This document shows, in pieces, positions 36,810 through 47,595 of a DNA stretch of 64,000 nucleotides. Source of the stretch: Panagrolaimus kolymaensis (Eukaryota > Nematoda > Chromadorea > Rhabditida > Panagrolaimidae); contig JAJQJQ010000051.1 in NCBI GenBank assembly GCA_028622995.1, forward strand, positions 1,848,241 to 1,912,240, given 5' to 3'. Numbering within the stretch: the first letter of the stretch is position 1; each line of letters opens with the position of its first letter. The notes under the pieces were generated by a model. It did no database searches. It saw only the letters and a program-made list of their open reading frames with translations, and was not told the DNA's origin. The translations under genes and the position numbers were made by a program.

Positions 36810-37700
36810 CTTTTTTATAGTTGTTGTTAGCTCAATAAAAATAAAGAAAGAAATTGAATTAAAACCCTATCTCTTTCAATGGAATGGCTCTAAAACATTA
36901 AACGTCTGCATTTTTTATTTTCTTATCATCCTTCCCTTTTTTTTCTTATATTTTAATCGATAATTTTTTATGATTAGCCGCTACTGAAATTTTTTATATA
37001 AAAAGAACAAAATTTAGACACCCTTATTTAAAAAAATGCAAAATTTTCTTATTCTTTTTTTTTAATTTTTCAAAAGAAATGGAAATTTTTTTGTTTAGTT
37101 TTGATGTCAGCGATGATTATAGCCGCAAAAAAATAAATAAACAACGCATCAATCGATAAACATTTTTTCCCGATATGAATCTTCCATATGTGCTTTATTT
37201 TTGAAAAGATAGTCAGCAATGCGCAGTTCAATTTTTTTCCAACCAAAGAAGTGGCTTCATTTTTTTTGTTATAGTTGCTTTTCATTCATTTGGAAAGTTG
37301 GTAGAATTCAATGTTTTTTGTTTGTTTGAATATTTTATACTTTTTTCTTCAACCTTTTTATTTTAGTTTTTTTACGAGTAGAAACTTTTTTTTATAACTT
37401 TACCAAGTTCAGGTAAAAAAAATTTTTATTATCGTTTTATGCAATCAAAATAAAATTTAAAAAAAACTATAAAATGATTCCGAAAGTTTTTTTGGAACAT
37501 TTAAACACTACTTTCGCGACTTCAAATCAATGACAGATGGAATAAATTACATAGTCAAAAGAGCGATAAACCCATACGATAATAATTATATATAAAAAAT
37601 TTCATTAATCATTTTGGATCAATTTCAACTGAAGAAGGAAAAAATCAACTTTCTTAAATCATTTTAACCTGAAAAAACATAATTATAAACAATTTTTGGG
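36810..37700. other. Intergenic region upstream of UGT gene
   Basis: AT-rich DNA. The minus-strand part next to 36810 should contain the UGT promoter. Nothing else is supported. Confidence 0.45.
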
Positions 37701-37965
37701 TTTTGTTAAGATTCATTTTTTTCTTTATTGGAATGACCAACCCTTATTTTTCTGACCTTTCCTTTTGCCAAAGTGGAATTGCAAAGGTATGTAAAAAATA
37801 TTTTTTCGCAATACTTTTATTTTAGATATTCCTTTTCAATAAAAAAAATGGCAAAAGGTTTTTTTTGAATATTTTATTTGATCCTTATGTTTTTCTTTTT
37901 TTGTGTAAAATATTTTTTTATTGCTATGAAAGTATTTATTTCTTCAAAAAACTTTGTTTTTTTAT

Positions 37966-37986
37966 TAAAATACCCAAAGCATGAAA
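37966..37986 (+). pseudogene. SL-like fragment 1
   Basis: TACCCAAAGCATGAAAGTATGT: the ACCCAAAG core of the SL exon, then a GTATGT donor-like site. A possible Sm-like ATTTTTG lies near 38034. The 5' part of the leader (GGTTTAATT) is not preserved. Probably a relic. Confidence 0.3.
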
Positions 37987-38400
37987 GTATGTTTATGAAA
38001 GGAAGTAAAGAGTTTCACAAAACACGGAAAAAATAAATTTTTGCAAGTTATTTTTCTTTTTTTGCTTTATTTTAAAAAACAAAAATAAACATTGTTGTAT
38101 GTTTTATTTAAAGAGTGGCGAAAAAAATTTGTTACGCCTTTTTACCCCATTCCAATTCATAGCAAAAAATTTTTTATATAAATAACAAAAAGTGCGTGAA
38201 AATATGCCATATGGCGGCGCGATTGCAAAAGGTTAAATAAAAGCCATTCTTTCATTTTTTTGATTTCTTTTAAAATTAAAGAACCAACAAAAAAAGTTTT
38301 GATTTATGTTTTTGAATATTTTATTTATTGATTTTTTACTTTTTTTTTATTGCAATTGATTTCTGCAATTTAAGCTTAACTAAAGATGATGGTACTCAAC

Positions 38401-38545
38401 CTTTTGTCTCATACACTTGTTGAGTGGTGTAATCTTCATCGCAATCCATGTGTTTATCGATCGAATTAATCTTGTAGTAATTGTTGATCCTCGTGTTCAA
38501 ATCGAAATAGATGAAACAGTCATTACCAAAAGAAAGTACATTAGA
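38401..38545 (+). pseudogene. Decayed Merlin/ISXO2-type transposase fragment
   Basis: One frame from 38407 reads SHTLVEWCNLHRNPCVYRSN. After a frame change, another frame around 38470-38545 reads VQIEIDETVITKRKY. The IDE(T/S)...KRKY motif, preceded by a WCN-type helix, is typical of the DDE domain of Merlin/ISXO2 transposases (known family). Only a short piece with a frameshift remains, so it is a dead fossil. Confidence 0.55.
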
Positions 38546-39120
38546 GAATTAAAAAAAGTTCAAAATTTGTTTGAAAGTTTAAACAAAAAAATTATTATTG
38601 ATTCATAAAAAAAATACTTTTTCCCAGATTATGACATCAAAGAAAAACCTTTCCCAACATTCATTTGTAAATAAATTTAAGGAGAATAATTTACATATTT
38701 CTTTTGATTCGATTTATGATAATACAAATCAAAACAATGCCGCCATAAACAAACTTTTTGTTATTTATTCACTATATTTTTTTGTTTATTGCAAAGACCA
38801 AAACAATAATCTTCTGACCTTTTGTCAATGGGGAAAAATAAAATACAAACCAACCATTGCATTGATCTTTTTTGCACTATGTTTTTTTCATTCGCCTTTT
38901 TCTTTGAACAAAAAATGGCAGTTTTTATTTCTTTTTTTTGAATATTTGGTTTAAACTTTTTTTCTTTTTCTTTTGTAATATATCTTTTTTAAAGGCACTA
39001 AAAAACTAAAATTGCCACGAATATATGGTTAAAATTCTAAGAAAATTTAATGACACAAATTAAAATAAAGCGATTATTCAAAAAAAAGCACATAGTTTTA
39101 AGAATTTTTTTTGTTTCAGT

Positions 39121-39142
39121 TCAATTACCCAAAGCAAGAAAA
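39121..39142 (+). pseudogene. SL-like fragment 2
   Basis: TCAATTACCCAAAGCAAGAA: core match to the SL exon without a GT donor in place. Relic. Confidence 0.3.
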
Positions 39143-40825
39143 TTATTTTAAAAAACTTATTAAATCCGTCGGCAATAAAAACTAATATGCTTTAGTGAAG
39201 TTGATTTTTTGTTTTCTAAAAAACAAAATTAATAAAAAAAAATTGCAAAAAAAGGAGAAAAAGAAAACACCAAAGAAAAAAAAATGCCATCAACTAAAAC
39301 CAAATTGTTTTTTGTTAAGAGAACACAATCGTGCCCTTTTTATTTTTTGCATAGACTAACTAACAACAAACAAAATGTTATTCTCATTCTGACCTTTGCA
39401 AATAGCAAGGATGGACAAAATTTAAAAAAAAAGCGTTGAATCCTTTTCTTTCACTTTTTCCCTTTTTTTTTGCGGCATTGCTTCTGCAGAATAAAAAAAT
39501 ATGAAAGAGCTTTTTTTTGAATATTTTATAATTCTTTTTTTTCTTTCTATTTTATGTTAGTAAAAAGGGTTTTAAAGAAAATTAAACTCGATGCAAAGCA
39601 AACTCCAGAATCGATTCGGTTAAAATATGCAAATTCCTAGAATCACCAAAAATATAACATAAAGATTTGCCAGCAAACTAATATCATTTTCTCCAAGACA
39701 CATTGAAGATAAAAATACAAAATAATGTCGCATAGAGCAAATATGCTTTCACAAGCTCAATTTGTTGAAGGAATCCCGCGGACATCATCTACGCTTAAGG
39801 TCTCTAGTTACATTTTCTTGTTTTATTTTTCCAAACGACGCCGCGATCGAAAAAAAGGTTAAAAAAGACTTTTTCATTTTTTGTTTTGTTTATATCAAAA
39901 AAACCAGACGCAATTTTTTCTTTTTCTTTTTGAATATTTTATTTATTGATTTTTACTTCTTTTTTTTGTTGTTGTAAGAAGAAGAATACTGAATTTTAGC
40001 TTAATGGTTAAAAAATAACAAAAACTGAACTGACAGATGATAAAAATGCAGCATCATTATGTTTACTATTTTTTTGAATTTTGTGGAAGCCGATTTTTAA
40101 CAAATGAACCAACGCCGCCAGTTGATGGTTTAATTGGAGCCTGTAACATTATATTTAGGTTGCACGTATTTTTATTGAAGTAAACAAGGATAATAAAATT
40201 AATTATTTGATTCGAAAATCATTGGACCTAAAAAAATATTTCGAAATTTATGCTTCGTCATTTATGTGATTTTTAATGAATTTTTTAAATTAAATGCATA
40301 GCTTTTTGTGCTCATTGAAAAAAATTGAATTTTTTATTGAGTTTCTACAATTAAATTATTATTGATTCAAAAAATGAAAAGAATTGATTGAAAAAAAAAA
40401 TTGTTTCTTTTTTGTATTGATGCAAAACACTGAGAAGAAGAAAAATGCAGTAAATAAAATAAGAACATTGTTGTAAAAAAAGATTGTTTTTATTTTTGGT
40501 CGCATAGGAACAAAAAAATTGCTTATTTTAATCTGCGAATATCAACAAAAAAATGAAACGCTCTCTTTTTGTAACATTTTTTTATTCTTTCATTTTCTAA
40601 AGAAAAAAATTGGCGGGAATCATTTTTTGGCTATTTTTTCTTTGAATATTTTATTATTAATATTTTTTCCTTTTTTAACACAATAATTCAATCAGGAATA
40701 AATAAGAGAGAATAACGAATGAATTGAAATTTTGAAAATTAATCATCGAAAAAATTTTTTTTTGTAAAAAAATCAAATTGTGCAGAATTCTGTGAACACA
40801 ACAAAAACATTATCTTTAATAAAGT

Positions 40826-40849
40826 GTTTAATTACCCAAAGCATGAAAG
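40826..40849 (+). pseudogene. SL-like fragment 3
   Basis: GTTTAATTACCCAAAG is identical to the first 15-16 bases of the SL exon at 46707, then diverges (GCATGAAAG). No donor or Sm site follows at the right distance. Confidence 0.4.
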
Positions 40850-40888
40850 AAAATTTATACCGACACAACGCTACTAGATCCACGTCCA

Positions 40889-40950
40889 AGAAAAAAGAAA
40901 AAAAGAATGAAAGAAAAAAAGAATGAAAGAAAAAAAGAATGAAAGAAAAG
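40889..40950. repeat. Short minisatellite, 16-bp unit
   Basis: Three near-identical copies of GAATGAAAGAAAAAAA, with a partial copy in front. Confidence 0.8.
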
Positions 40951-41129
40951 TTCATTTCATCAATTACCAAATAACTAAATCATTCAAGACAAAAAAAATA
41001 TAATTTTTTTAAAAACTTATATTTTTTAATTAACCTTTTTTACATATTTGTTAACAATAAAAATTTAAAACAAGTTAAAAAAAGAAAAGCTCCCGCATGG
41101 CAATTACTGCATCCAGCAATCGAAGCGTG

Positions 41130-41380
41130 TTGCGACTATCCTTTTTCTTTCCGCTCGCAAAAAAGATGCTTCAATTTTAATTTTTTTTTCATTTATAGAA
41201 TTTACCACAAATAATTTAATTTAAATTATTCATTCACCGTTTGCGTTCTATGTAATGAATGATTGTTTTTAAAGAAAAGCAAAAATATAAAAAAAAAAAA
41301 ATTTAAAATATTCAAAAAAAGAACAGTTTTGTCAACAAAAATAGAGTAAAGTGAACTTTAACGTTGCTATTCAAACTCAT
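41130..41380. repeat. Duplicated block, copy A (copy B at 43148-43290 and 45110-45185)
   Basis: GCGACTATCCTTTTTCTTTC and the following 110 bases reappear at 43148. The later part (AAAAATAGAGTRAANTGAAC) reappears at 45155. In copy B the two parts are pushed apart by the foldback element at 43318-44918 and extra sequence. Confidence 0.6.
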
Positions 41381-42288
41381 GGAGTTTATGGGACATTTTA
41401 ATTTACTGATAATTTCAATGGACAAAGTTACTTGGGTAAAAACTTCAAGAATTTTTTATTCCTGCATAATAAAAAAAAACTTGATGGAAATCATAAGTTA
41501 CCACAAATAAAAAATTGTATTGATTGAAAAAAATGTTTCTTTTTTTTCGAAGCAAAACGCGCAAATAGCAACAAGCAGAAAGCAATAAAACAAAGAGAAC
41601 ATTATAGTAAAAAAAGATTGTTTTTTTTTCTGGCAGCATAGAAACAAAAAATGTTTATTTTAATTTGCAAATGGAAAAAAAGAAGCGCTCTCTTTTTTTC
41701 TTCATTTTTATAGCTATTTTTTATTCTTTCGCGTTTTGAAGAAAAAAATTGGCAAAAAACATTTTTTTTTTTGAATATTTTATAATTCATATTTTTCTTT
41801 TTGTTAAACACAAAACAATAAAATCAATTTTTACATTATCGAAAAATTTAAGGAAATAAAAATACATAGTTCTTTTTTGAATAAATAAAGCTGAATTTCT
41901 AGAGATCATTTGTCGCGAATATCATCGCGATTATTCATCTCTCTCTTTTATCTTCCCGCTTTCCCAGACATGTTTACTATTTGTGGTTTCAAATGCGATT
42001 ACTCACACTTATTTACATCGTCCACTAAAGATTATATCCCTTTCTATCTCTCACTCTCCTATCTCTTCCTTATGATTCATTTTCTCTTTGTTTCAAGTCC
42101 ATATAAAAGCTTCGCAGCTTTTAACTAAAATTACACTTCGTTGGGTTCATATTTCGTTTGGACTCTTTTGGTTTCTCTTTGAAATGGTTTAAATAAAGAA
42201 TTTATATATCAAATTCTCGGGTTTAAAAAAAGAAATTAAATATCTTTTCTCGACATCATTTATAAAAAAATTTTTGTCTTTTATATCC

Positions 42289-42312
42289 GTTTAATTACCC
42301 AAAGCGTGAAAT
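42289..42312 (+). pseudogene. SL-like fragment 4
   Basis: GTTTAATTACCCAAAG matches the SL exon, then GCGTGAAATTTG replaces the donor region. A small hairpin (ACTCATCACATGAGT) follows. No Sm site is seen. Confidence 0.4.
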
Positions 42313-42705
42313 TTGTCATAAAAACTCATCACATGAGTCCAACCAAAAAAAGAAAAGAAAGAAAAAGTATTTTCCACAAATTAAAGTTATGCAAAAAATG
42401 ATATAAATATTACTAAATTTTCAAAAAGTTTTACTCTTTAATATATTTTTTTCTTATTCAATTTTTTTAAAGTTTGTTATTTAAAAAAAAAACACGTTTG
42501 TATGATGTTTTGACCTCCAAAAATTTCAATGAAGAATTAAAGTTTTGGGCTAAAAGTTTCAAACCCTCCCAAAATATTTTTTTATGTAAAAAAAATATTC
42601 TTTCTCTTAATTAATTAAATGCTTTTCTTTTTGCTAATCTTAAATATCTCTTTATTTCACATTTTTATGAATCCTTTGCGTTCAAACTTTTGATCTTTAA
42701 TTATT

Positions 42706-42831
42706 TCATGCCCCCAACCTTCGTATGTTGGCCTCCCGAACAGCGATCACATATTTACCTTTAAACTTAATTAAAGAATCATGCTTGTTGCGAAGCCCTT
42801 TTATAGTATCTACAAAAGGTGTGGTGTGCAT
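42706..42831 (-). other. Small ORF with coding-like composition
   Basis: A 41-codon minus-strand frame begins at an ATG (42831) and uses mixed codons unlike the homopolymer DNA around it (KGLRNKHDSLIKFKGKYVIA is part of it). It has no relatives I recognise and no visible splice partners. It may be a microprotein gene, an exon, or a transposon relic. Confidence 0.25.
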
Positions 42832-43317
42832 TACTTTTGTTTAAATGTGGAACGCAAAATAAATACTATTTAATGAACAACAATATATTTAGTATTACTT
42901 AAAAAAAATATTTTTTAGTAATTAAATTTAGATCTTGCAAAAAACTAAAAAAAATTCATGAAAAATTCAAAAAAAAAAAATAGTTTCATCAAAAAAATGG
43001 AAAGAAATAAACTTTTTTCAATTCTCCGTTTTCTTTCTTTTTTTTGTTTATCAAAAAAATCAAGGTTATTCACCGTGGTGAAAGAAATTCCAAAAAATCC
43101 TTTGGTTTTTTGATACTAATTTAATTATATAAATAAAACAAAGTTATTGCGACTATCCTTTTTCTTTCCGCTTGCAAAAAAAAAATGCTCCAATTTTAAT
43201 TTTTTATCGTTCATTAAATTCATCACAAATCATTTAATTTCAACTATTCTTTAACCGTTTTTAGTTTCATGATTGAGGAGTGTTTTTTAAATTTTTAATT
43301 GGACCCCTTCGGCAATA

Positions 43318-44918
43318 TAATCGATTTTTTTTTTAATTCGAGACAAATCGAAACCTGGCGGACATGAAAAAACTCATCTATGGTTAACCGAGGCTGAAAA
43401 CTCGGATCCTAGGGTTAAAAATTACGTAGAACACGAATCTGAACTCAGATTTATAGAACATCTAGGTGGAAATTGAGTTACAGAATGTCTCACCACGAAA
43501 ATCCAAAATTCTATTATTAATTTTTTGTGGGTTGCTCTAGGGGTTATTTATAGCGTAGATTAACGTTTTCAACAAGTTTCAGAATTTTACTCTTACTCAT
43601 TCCTGAGTTCCAGGTCCTCAAAGTTTACAATTTGTAAGTTTTAATATATCCCAAAGGAGAACCTCCATTTTTTTCAAGGTCGCCAAAAATGTAATCCACT
43701 ACGATTAATCCTAATAACATACTGAAAAAACGTATCGAATAAAAAAAAATTCCTACTGGGGGGAAAAAATACTTTTGACTACTTGAATACGGAAAAAAGC
43801 ACACGATACAAAAGAAGGTTTATTGAAAACTTAATGAAAAACATTAGTTTTCAAGGAAATGTTTTGTAGAAAAATTAAAATAAGCATAAAAAAAATTATT
43901 GGTAAGAATAAAAACATTTTATGCCTTACTTAAGGCACCATACCAACCCAATACCCAATACACCCAAAATTAATAAAATTAAAAAAAACTAATATTTCAA
44001 AAACTCTATTTTTGGCTTTAACTCATCATTTCTAGACCTAATTTGGGTCGTAGAAACCCAATTTCACAACGGTTGACCCATAAAACCTACTAGAAAGTGA
44101 GTTATGAATTTTTGAAATATGCAAATTTTCACTATCCACAAAACTTTTTTTTAAACAGCTCTCATATAAAAGATAATATCAAATTCGAGTTCAACGACCC
44201 AAATTAGGTCTAGAAATGATGAGTTAAAGCCAAAAATATAGTTTTTGAAATATTAGATTTTTTTAATTTTATTAATTTTGGGTGTATTGGGTATTGGGTT
44301 GGTATGGTGCCTTAAGTAAGGCATAAAATGTTTTTATTCTTACCAATAATTTTTTTTATGCTTATTTTAATTTTTCTACAAAACATTTCCTTGAAAACTA
44401 ATGTTTTTCATTAAGTTTTCAATAAACCTTCTTTTGTATCGTGTGCTTTTTTCCGTATTCAAGTAGTCAAAAGTATTTTTTCCCCCCAGTAGGAATTTTT
44501 TTTTATTCGATACGTTTTTTCAGTATGTTATTAGGATTAATCGTAGTGGATTACATTTTTGGCGACCTTGAAAAAAATGGAGGTTCTCCTTTGGGATATA
44601 TTAAAACTTACAAATTGTAAACTTTGAGGACCTGGAACTCAGGAATGAGTAAGAGTAAAATTCTGAAACTTGTCGAAAACGTTAATCTACGCTATAAATA
44701 ACCCCTAGAGCAACCCACAAAAAATTAATAATAGAATTTTGGATTTTCGTGGTGAGACATTCTGTAACTCAATTTCCACCTAAATGTTCTATAAATCTGA
44801 GTTCAGATTCGTGTTCTACGTAATTTTTAACCCTAGGATCCGAATTTTCAGCCTCGGTTAACCATAGATGAGTTTTTTCATGTCCGCCCCTGTCTCGAAT
44901 CAAAAAAATATTCGATTA
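43318..44918. mobile_element. 1.6-kb foldback element, TA-flanked
   Basis: Long near-perfect inverted repeat: arms about 43318-44050 and 44195-44918, loop about 144 bp. Ends read TAATCGATTTTT... and its inverted complement (...TTCGATTA). TA lies on both sides (43316-43317, 44919-44920), suggesting Tc1/mariner-like target choice. Arms differ by scattered substitutions and a short indel near GAGACA/GCGGACATG. No transposase frame is seen; it is non-autonomous. Confidence 0.85.
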
Positions 44919-45723
44919 TATTTTCCTTCTTTCATTAATTCAATAATGGGAAGGACTTCCATTATCCAACAGAGGAGCATAGAAAAAAATGATAATTTAT
45001 ACATTTGTCAAAAAACGAATTAAATGATTCATTTTGAACCTTCTAACGAATAAAAAAATTATGTTTTTTTCGGTTCTATATTAATAATAATTATATTTTT
45101 AAAGAAAGAAAAAATATTTTTAAAAAATTCAAAAAAAAGAACAATTGTGTAAACAAAAATAGAGTGAATTGAACTTTAGTGTTTTATCCGTTTTTCCTTC
45201 CATTAAAAGATCTAGGTTAATAGATCGAGAGCGAATTAACGATCCCAATTGAGTCATTATCATTTATTTTTTCAGCAGCAAAGTAAAGATTTGTCAATTT
45301 TTTCTTTTTTTTAAATGGAAAAAAGATTCGAAGAAAAATGGAAATTTTTTTTTATTTATGAAAAATTTCTCGAATGCTAAAAAAATAAATTAGGTTTAAA
45401 GAAAATTTATAATGCAAAATCAAACGTTTAAAATACTAAAAAAACATTCCTCAGAGGCATTAAGAGATCATAGAAAAGTATGATATACTTTATTCACCGA
45501 TGAACAAAATCAAACAATTCTCACTGCAAGGATGAGTTTCATCATTGGAAAATTATTTATGGAATTTGACTTTTGAACGGAATTCGAACTTTTTCGTGAA
45601 AGATTGAAGACGGCACAGCGACAAAACCACTCAGCCAAGAAAGCACAAAAAAATATTGCACTGGAAGTACCTCAATCGATAAAATTTTTTTTTGAACATA
45701 TGTATCAAGCTTATAAATTAGTG

Positions 45724-46176
45724 AAACTCGTTTTGAATTACGGTCTGAATTGGACATAAAGATTTTTTGATCCAAAAATTTTTAATTAAATATATTAAAA
45801 TTATTCCCAACGGGATTTTGAATCGCATGCACGGGAAGTACCTCAATTGTGATCAATTTTTTTATTAATAAACTCGATGAACACGAACACTTCGAGGTGA
45901 AGGAGATTATTTTTGTTGAAGGAAAAGTTAGACAGCTTTTAAGTTTTTCGAATTCAGCACATTCAAATTAGTAGTGATTTGATTTTTATTGAATTTTTCT
46001 TTAACAAAAATAAATTTTTAAGAATTTTTTGACAACACAAACATCAAGCTTTGATGCAAGACATTAAGTGAATCTCGATTTGAATTACGGCTTGAATTGG
46101 AGATATGGATTTTTTGATCCAAATATTTTTAAATTATTATATTAAAATTATTCCCAACGGGATTTTGAATCGCATA
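45724..46176. repeat. Two direct copies of a 105-bp block, about 345 bp apart
   Basis: 45724-45827 and 46070-46176 share TTTGAATTACGG, TGAATTGG, GATTTTTTGATCCAAA and ATTATTCCCAACGGGATTTT with few changes. A second shared piece, GGAAGTACCTCAAT, occurs at 45665 and 45836. Confidence 0.75.
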
Positions 46177-46706
46177 CCAATTATGACCTTCAACCAAAAA
46201 TTATTTATTTAACTAATTCATCAAGCAACCATTGTTGTAGTTAATCGAATTTAAAACGTTTTGAAATAAAAAAAAAATTGCAGAAGAAAAGTGCTTTATT
46301 TTTATCATTTTTTATGCTATTTTACATCGATTATGAACGATATTTTTTTTCCAAACGGTTCCTATGGTGACTATTTATAAGGATTCATTTAATTTATGAA
46401 CACTTGTACCAAGCTTTGATGCGCATTCTTGAAATGTCTTGGATTTGATGGAATTTTTTAGTTAATAAGTAACAAAAAAGAGAAAAAAATAAGATCTGTA
46501 GGACGGGAAAAATTTATTTGTTTCATAATTAATACTTCCAAAATTCATCAACATTCATTCTAATGAACGTTGTTCGCTCGTTATCTCTTTTTTGTATAAA
46601 TTTTTGGTTGAAAAAGAAAAAGAGAAAAATGAACAAAAAAAAGTCCCAACGCATACTCAGTTATTTTATATTATGATAGAAAAAGAATGAAAAAGAATTC
46701 ATCTTC

Positions 46707-46820
46707 GGTTTAATTACCCAAAGTTTGAGGTAATAATTAAATTCCAGCTCTTTTTAAAAAAGTGGCTTTGGAAAAATTAAAATAAATTTTGGAAAGTTTT
46801 GCTTTTTTACAAAGCGAAAC
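46707..46820 (+). ncRNA. sls-1: SL1-type spliced leader RNA gene
   Basis: The leader exon 46707-46729 starts GGTTTAATTACCCAAA and ends GTTTGAG. It equals nematode SL1 except for one extra A in the AAG run (23 instead of 22 bases). The donor GTAATA follows directly. UUAAUUACC in the leader can pair with GGUAAU...AUUAA after the donor, as in stem I. An Sm site AAATTTTGGA (46784-46793) is the same sequence as in the C. elegans SL1 RNA. A 3' stem GTTTTGCTTT/AAAGCGAAAC with one G-U pair closes the RNA at about 46796-46820. The RNA donates its leader to the 5' ends of mRNAs by trans-splicing. It stands opposite a 5S gene, as in Caenorhabditis. Confidence 0.88.
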
Positions 46821-46904
46821 AAAAATATTGTAAAACCAAAAAATTATTGTTATAAAAGTAATTATTTGAAGTTTGGAAAAAGAAGAAGAAAAAAATGAAA
46901 AAAA

Positions 46905-47022
46905 GCTTGGAGCACTCGAGATTCCCAGGAGGTCTCCCATCCAAGTACTAATCGAGCCCAGCAGTGCTTAACTTGCCAGATCGGACGGGATGGCGTGCTT
47001 TCACTGCGGTATGACCCCAAGA
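46905..47022 (-). rRNA. 5S rRNA: 5S ribosomal RNA
   Basis: The minus strand carries the conserved 5S blocks GCACGCCATCCCGTCCGATC, TGGCAAGTTAAGCA, TTAGTACTTGGATGGGAGAC and CCTGGGAAT. The terminal helix pairs CTTGGGG with the 3' CTCCAAG. A run of seven T follows the 3' end as a Pol III terminator. Length about 118 is standard. The internal A-box, intermediate and C-box promoter regions are intact. It is a component of the large ribosomal subunit. Confidence 0.95.
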
Positions 47023-47212
47023 GATAGACTATCTTTTTGTGTTGCTCATATAAAAATGAGCAAAAAAAAATAAGAAATATCACAAAAAAGTGTATCATTT
47101 TTTTCAGACAGCCAAAAATTAATTAATGTTTGAAGAAAGATAAATTTATCGAAAATTTATTTGTTTCATTATTAAAACTACTTAAATCCATCTACACTCA
47201 AATGACTATGTT

Positions 47213-47595
47213 TTGTTTTGTTTTGGTAAAATGCTATTTTTGCCATCCATGAAGAATAAAAAATACGAGAAAAAATTCATTTGTCTAAATATATTTTAGC
47301 CAATATTCCTCATAAACCCATAATTTTTTTTATTGTTCTTTTTTTTCCAAAACATTATATCTTGAACCTCCAAAAAATAGTCTTCCAACGACTTTTTTTC
47401 CACCTTTTTCTTTTTTTTCTTTCTAAAAATCTTTCAAACTTTGGATTCTTTCCTTAAAAAATTTTTTTTATTTATTTGTTTCTTAAATAATAAATATTTC
47501 CATTAATAATTGAATTTTGTTTAGTATATATTTACTTTTAACTATCTTTTCCATATTTTTTGATAGGTTTAAAAAACAAACTAATTAATTATATT
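47213..47595. other. Intergenic region before MED4
   Basis: AT-rich promoter region. An acceptor-like TTTTTTGATAG ends at 47565, 30 bases before the MED4 ATG. Confidence 0.4.

Larger units (their letters stand above)
37700..42320. repeat. Diverged repeat cluster with recurring TTTGAATATTTTAT and ATTACCCAAAG blocks
   Basis: The block TTTGAATATTTTAT recurs near 37863, 38310, 39516, 39930, 40642 and 41772. The block ATTACCCAAAGC (or ATACCCAAAGC) recurs near 37970, 39124, 40831 and 42293. TTCTGACCTTT followed by CAA-rich sequence recurs near 37750, 38810 and 39385. About 300 bp at 40370-40690 and 41515-41820 align along their length (GATTGAAAAAAA; GTAAAAAAAGATTG; CGCTCTCTTTTT; GAATATTTTAT). This looks like old, diverged tandem duplication. 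Confidence 0.55.
46508..47212. repeat. Direct repeats flanking the SL RNA-5S unit
   Basis: About 60 bases beginning AAATTTATTTGTTTCAT at 46508 recur, diverged, at about 47153. The SL RNA and 5S genes lie between, so the unit of about 645 bp may be one repeat of a former SL-5S tandem array. Confidence 0.5.

Noticed and set aside
38598..38954. 118-codon plus-strand frame (ATG at 38631)
   Set aside because: It lies in the diverged repeat cluster, its second half is homopolymer-driven F/L/K/S sequence, and parts of the underlying DNA (TTCTGACCTTT block) recur in non-coding copies.
46737..47098. Two minus-strand frames of 67 and 78 codons
   Set aside because: They are readings through the 5S rRNA gene and the flank of the SL RNA gene.
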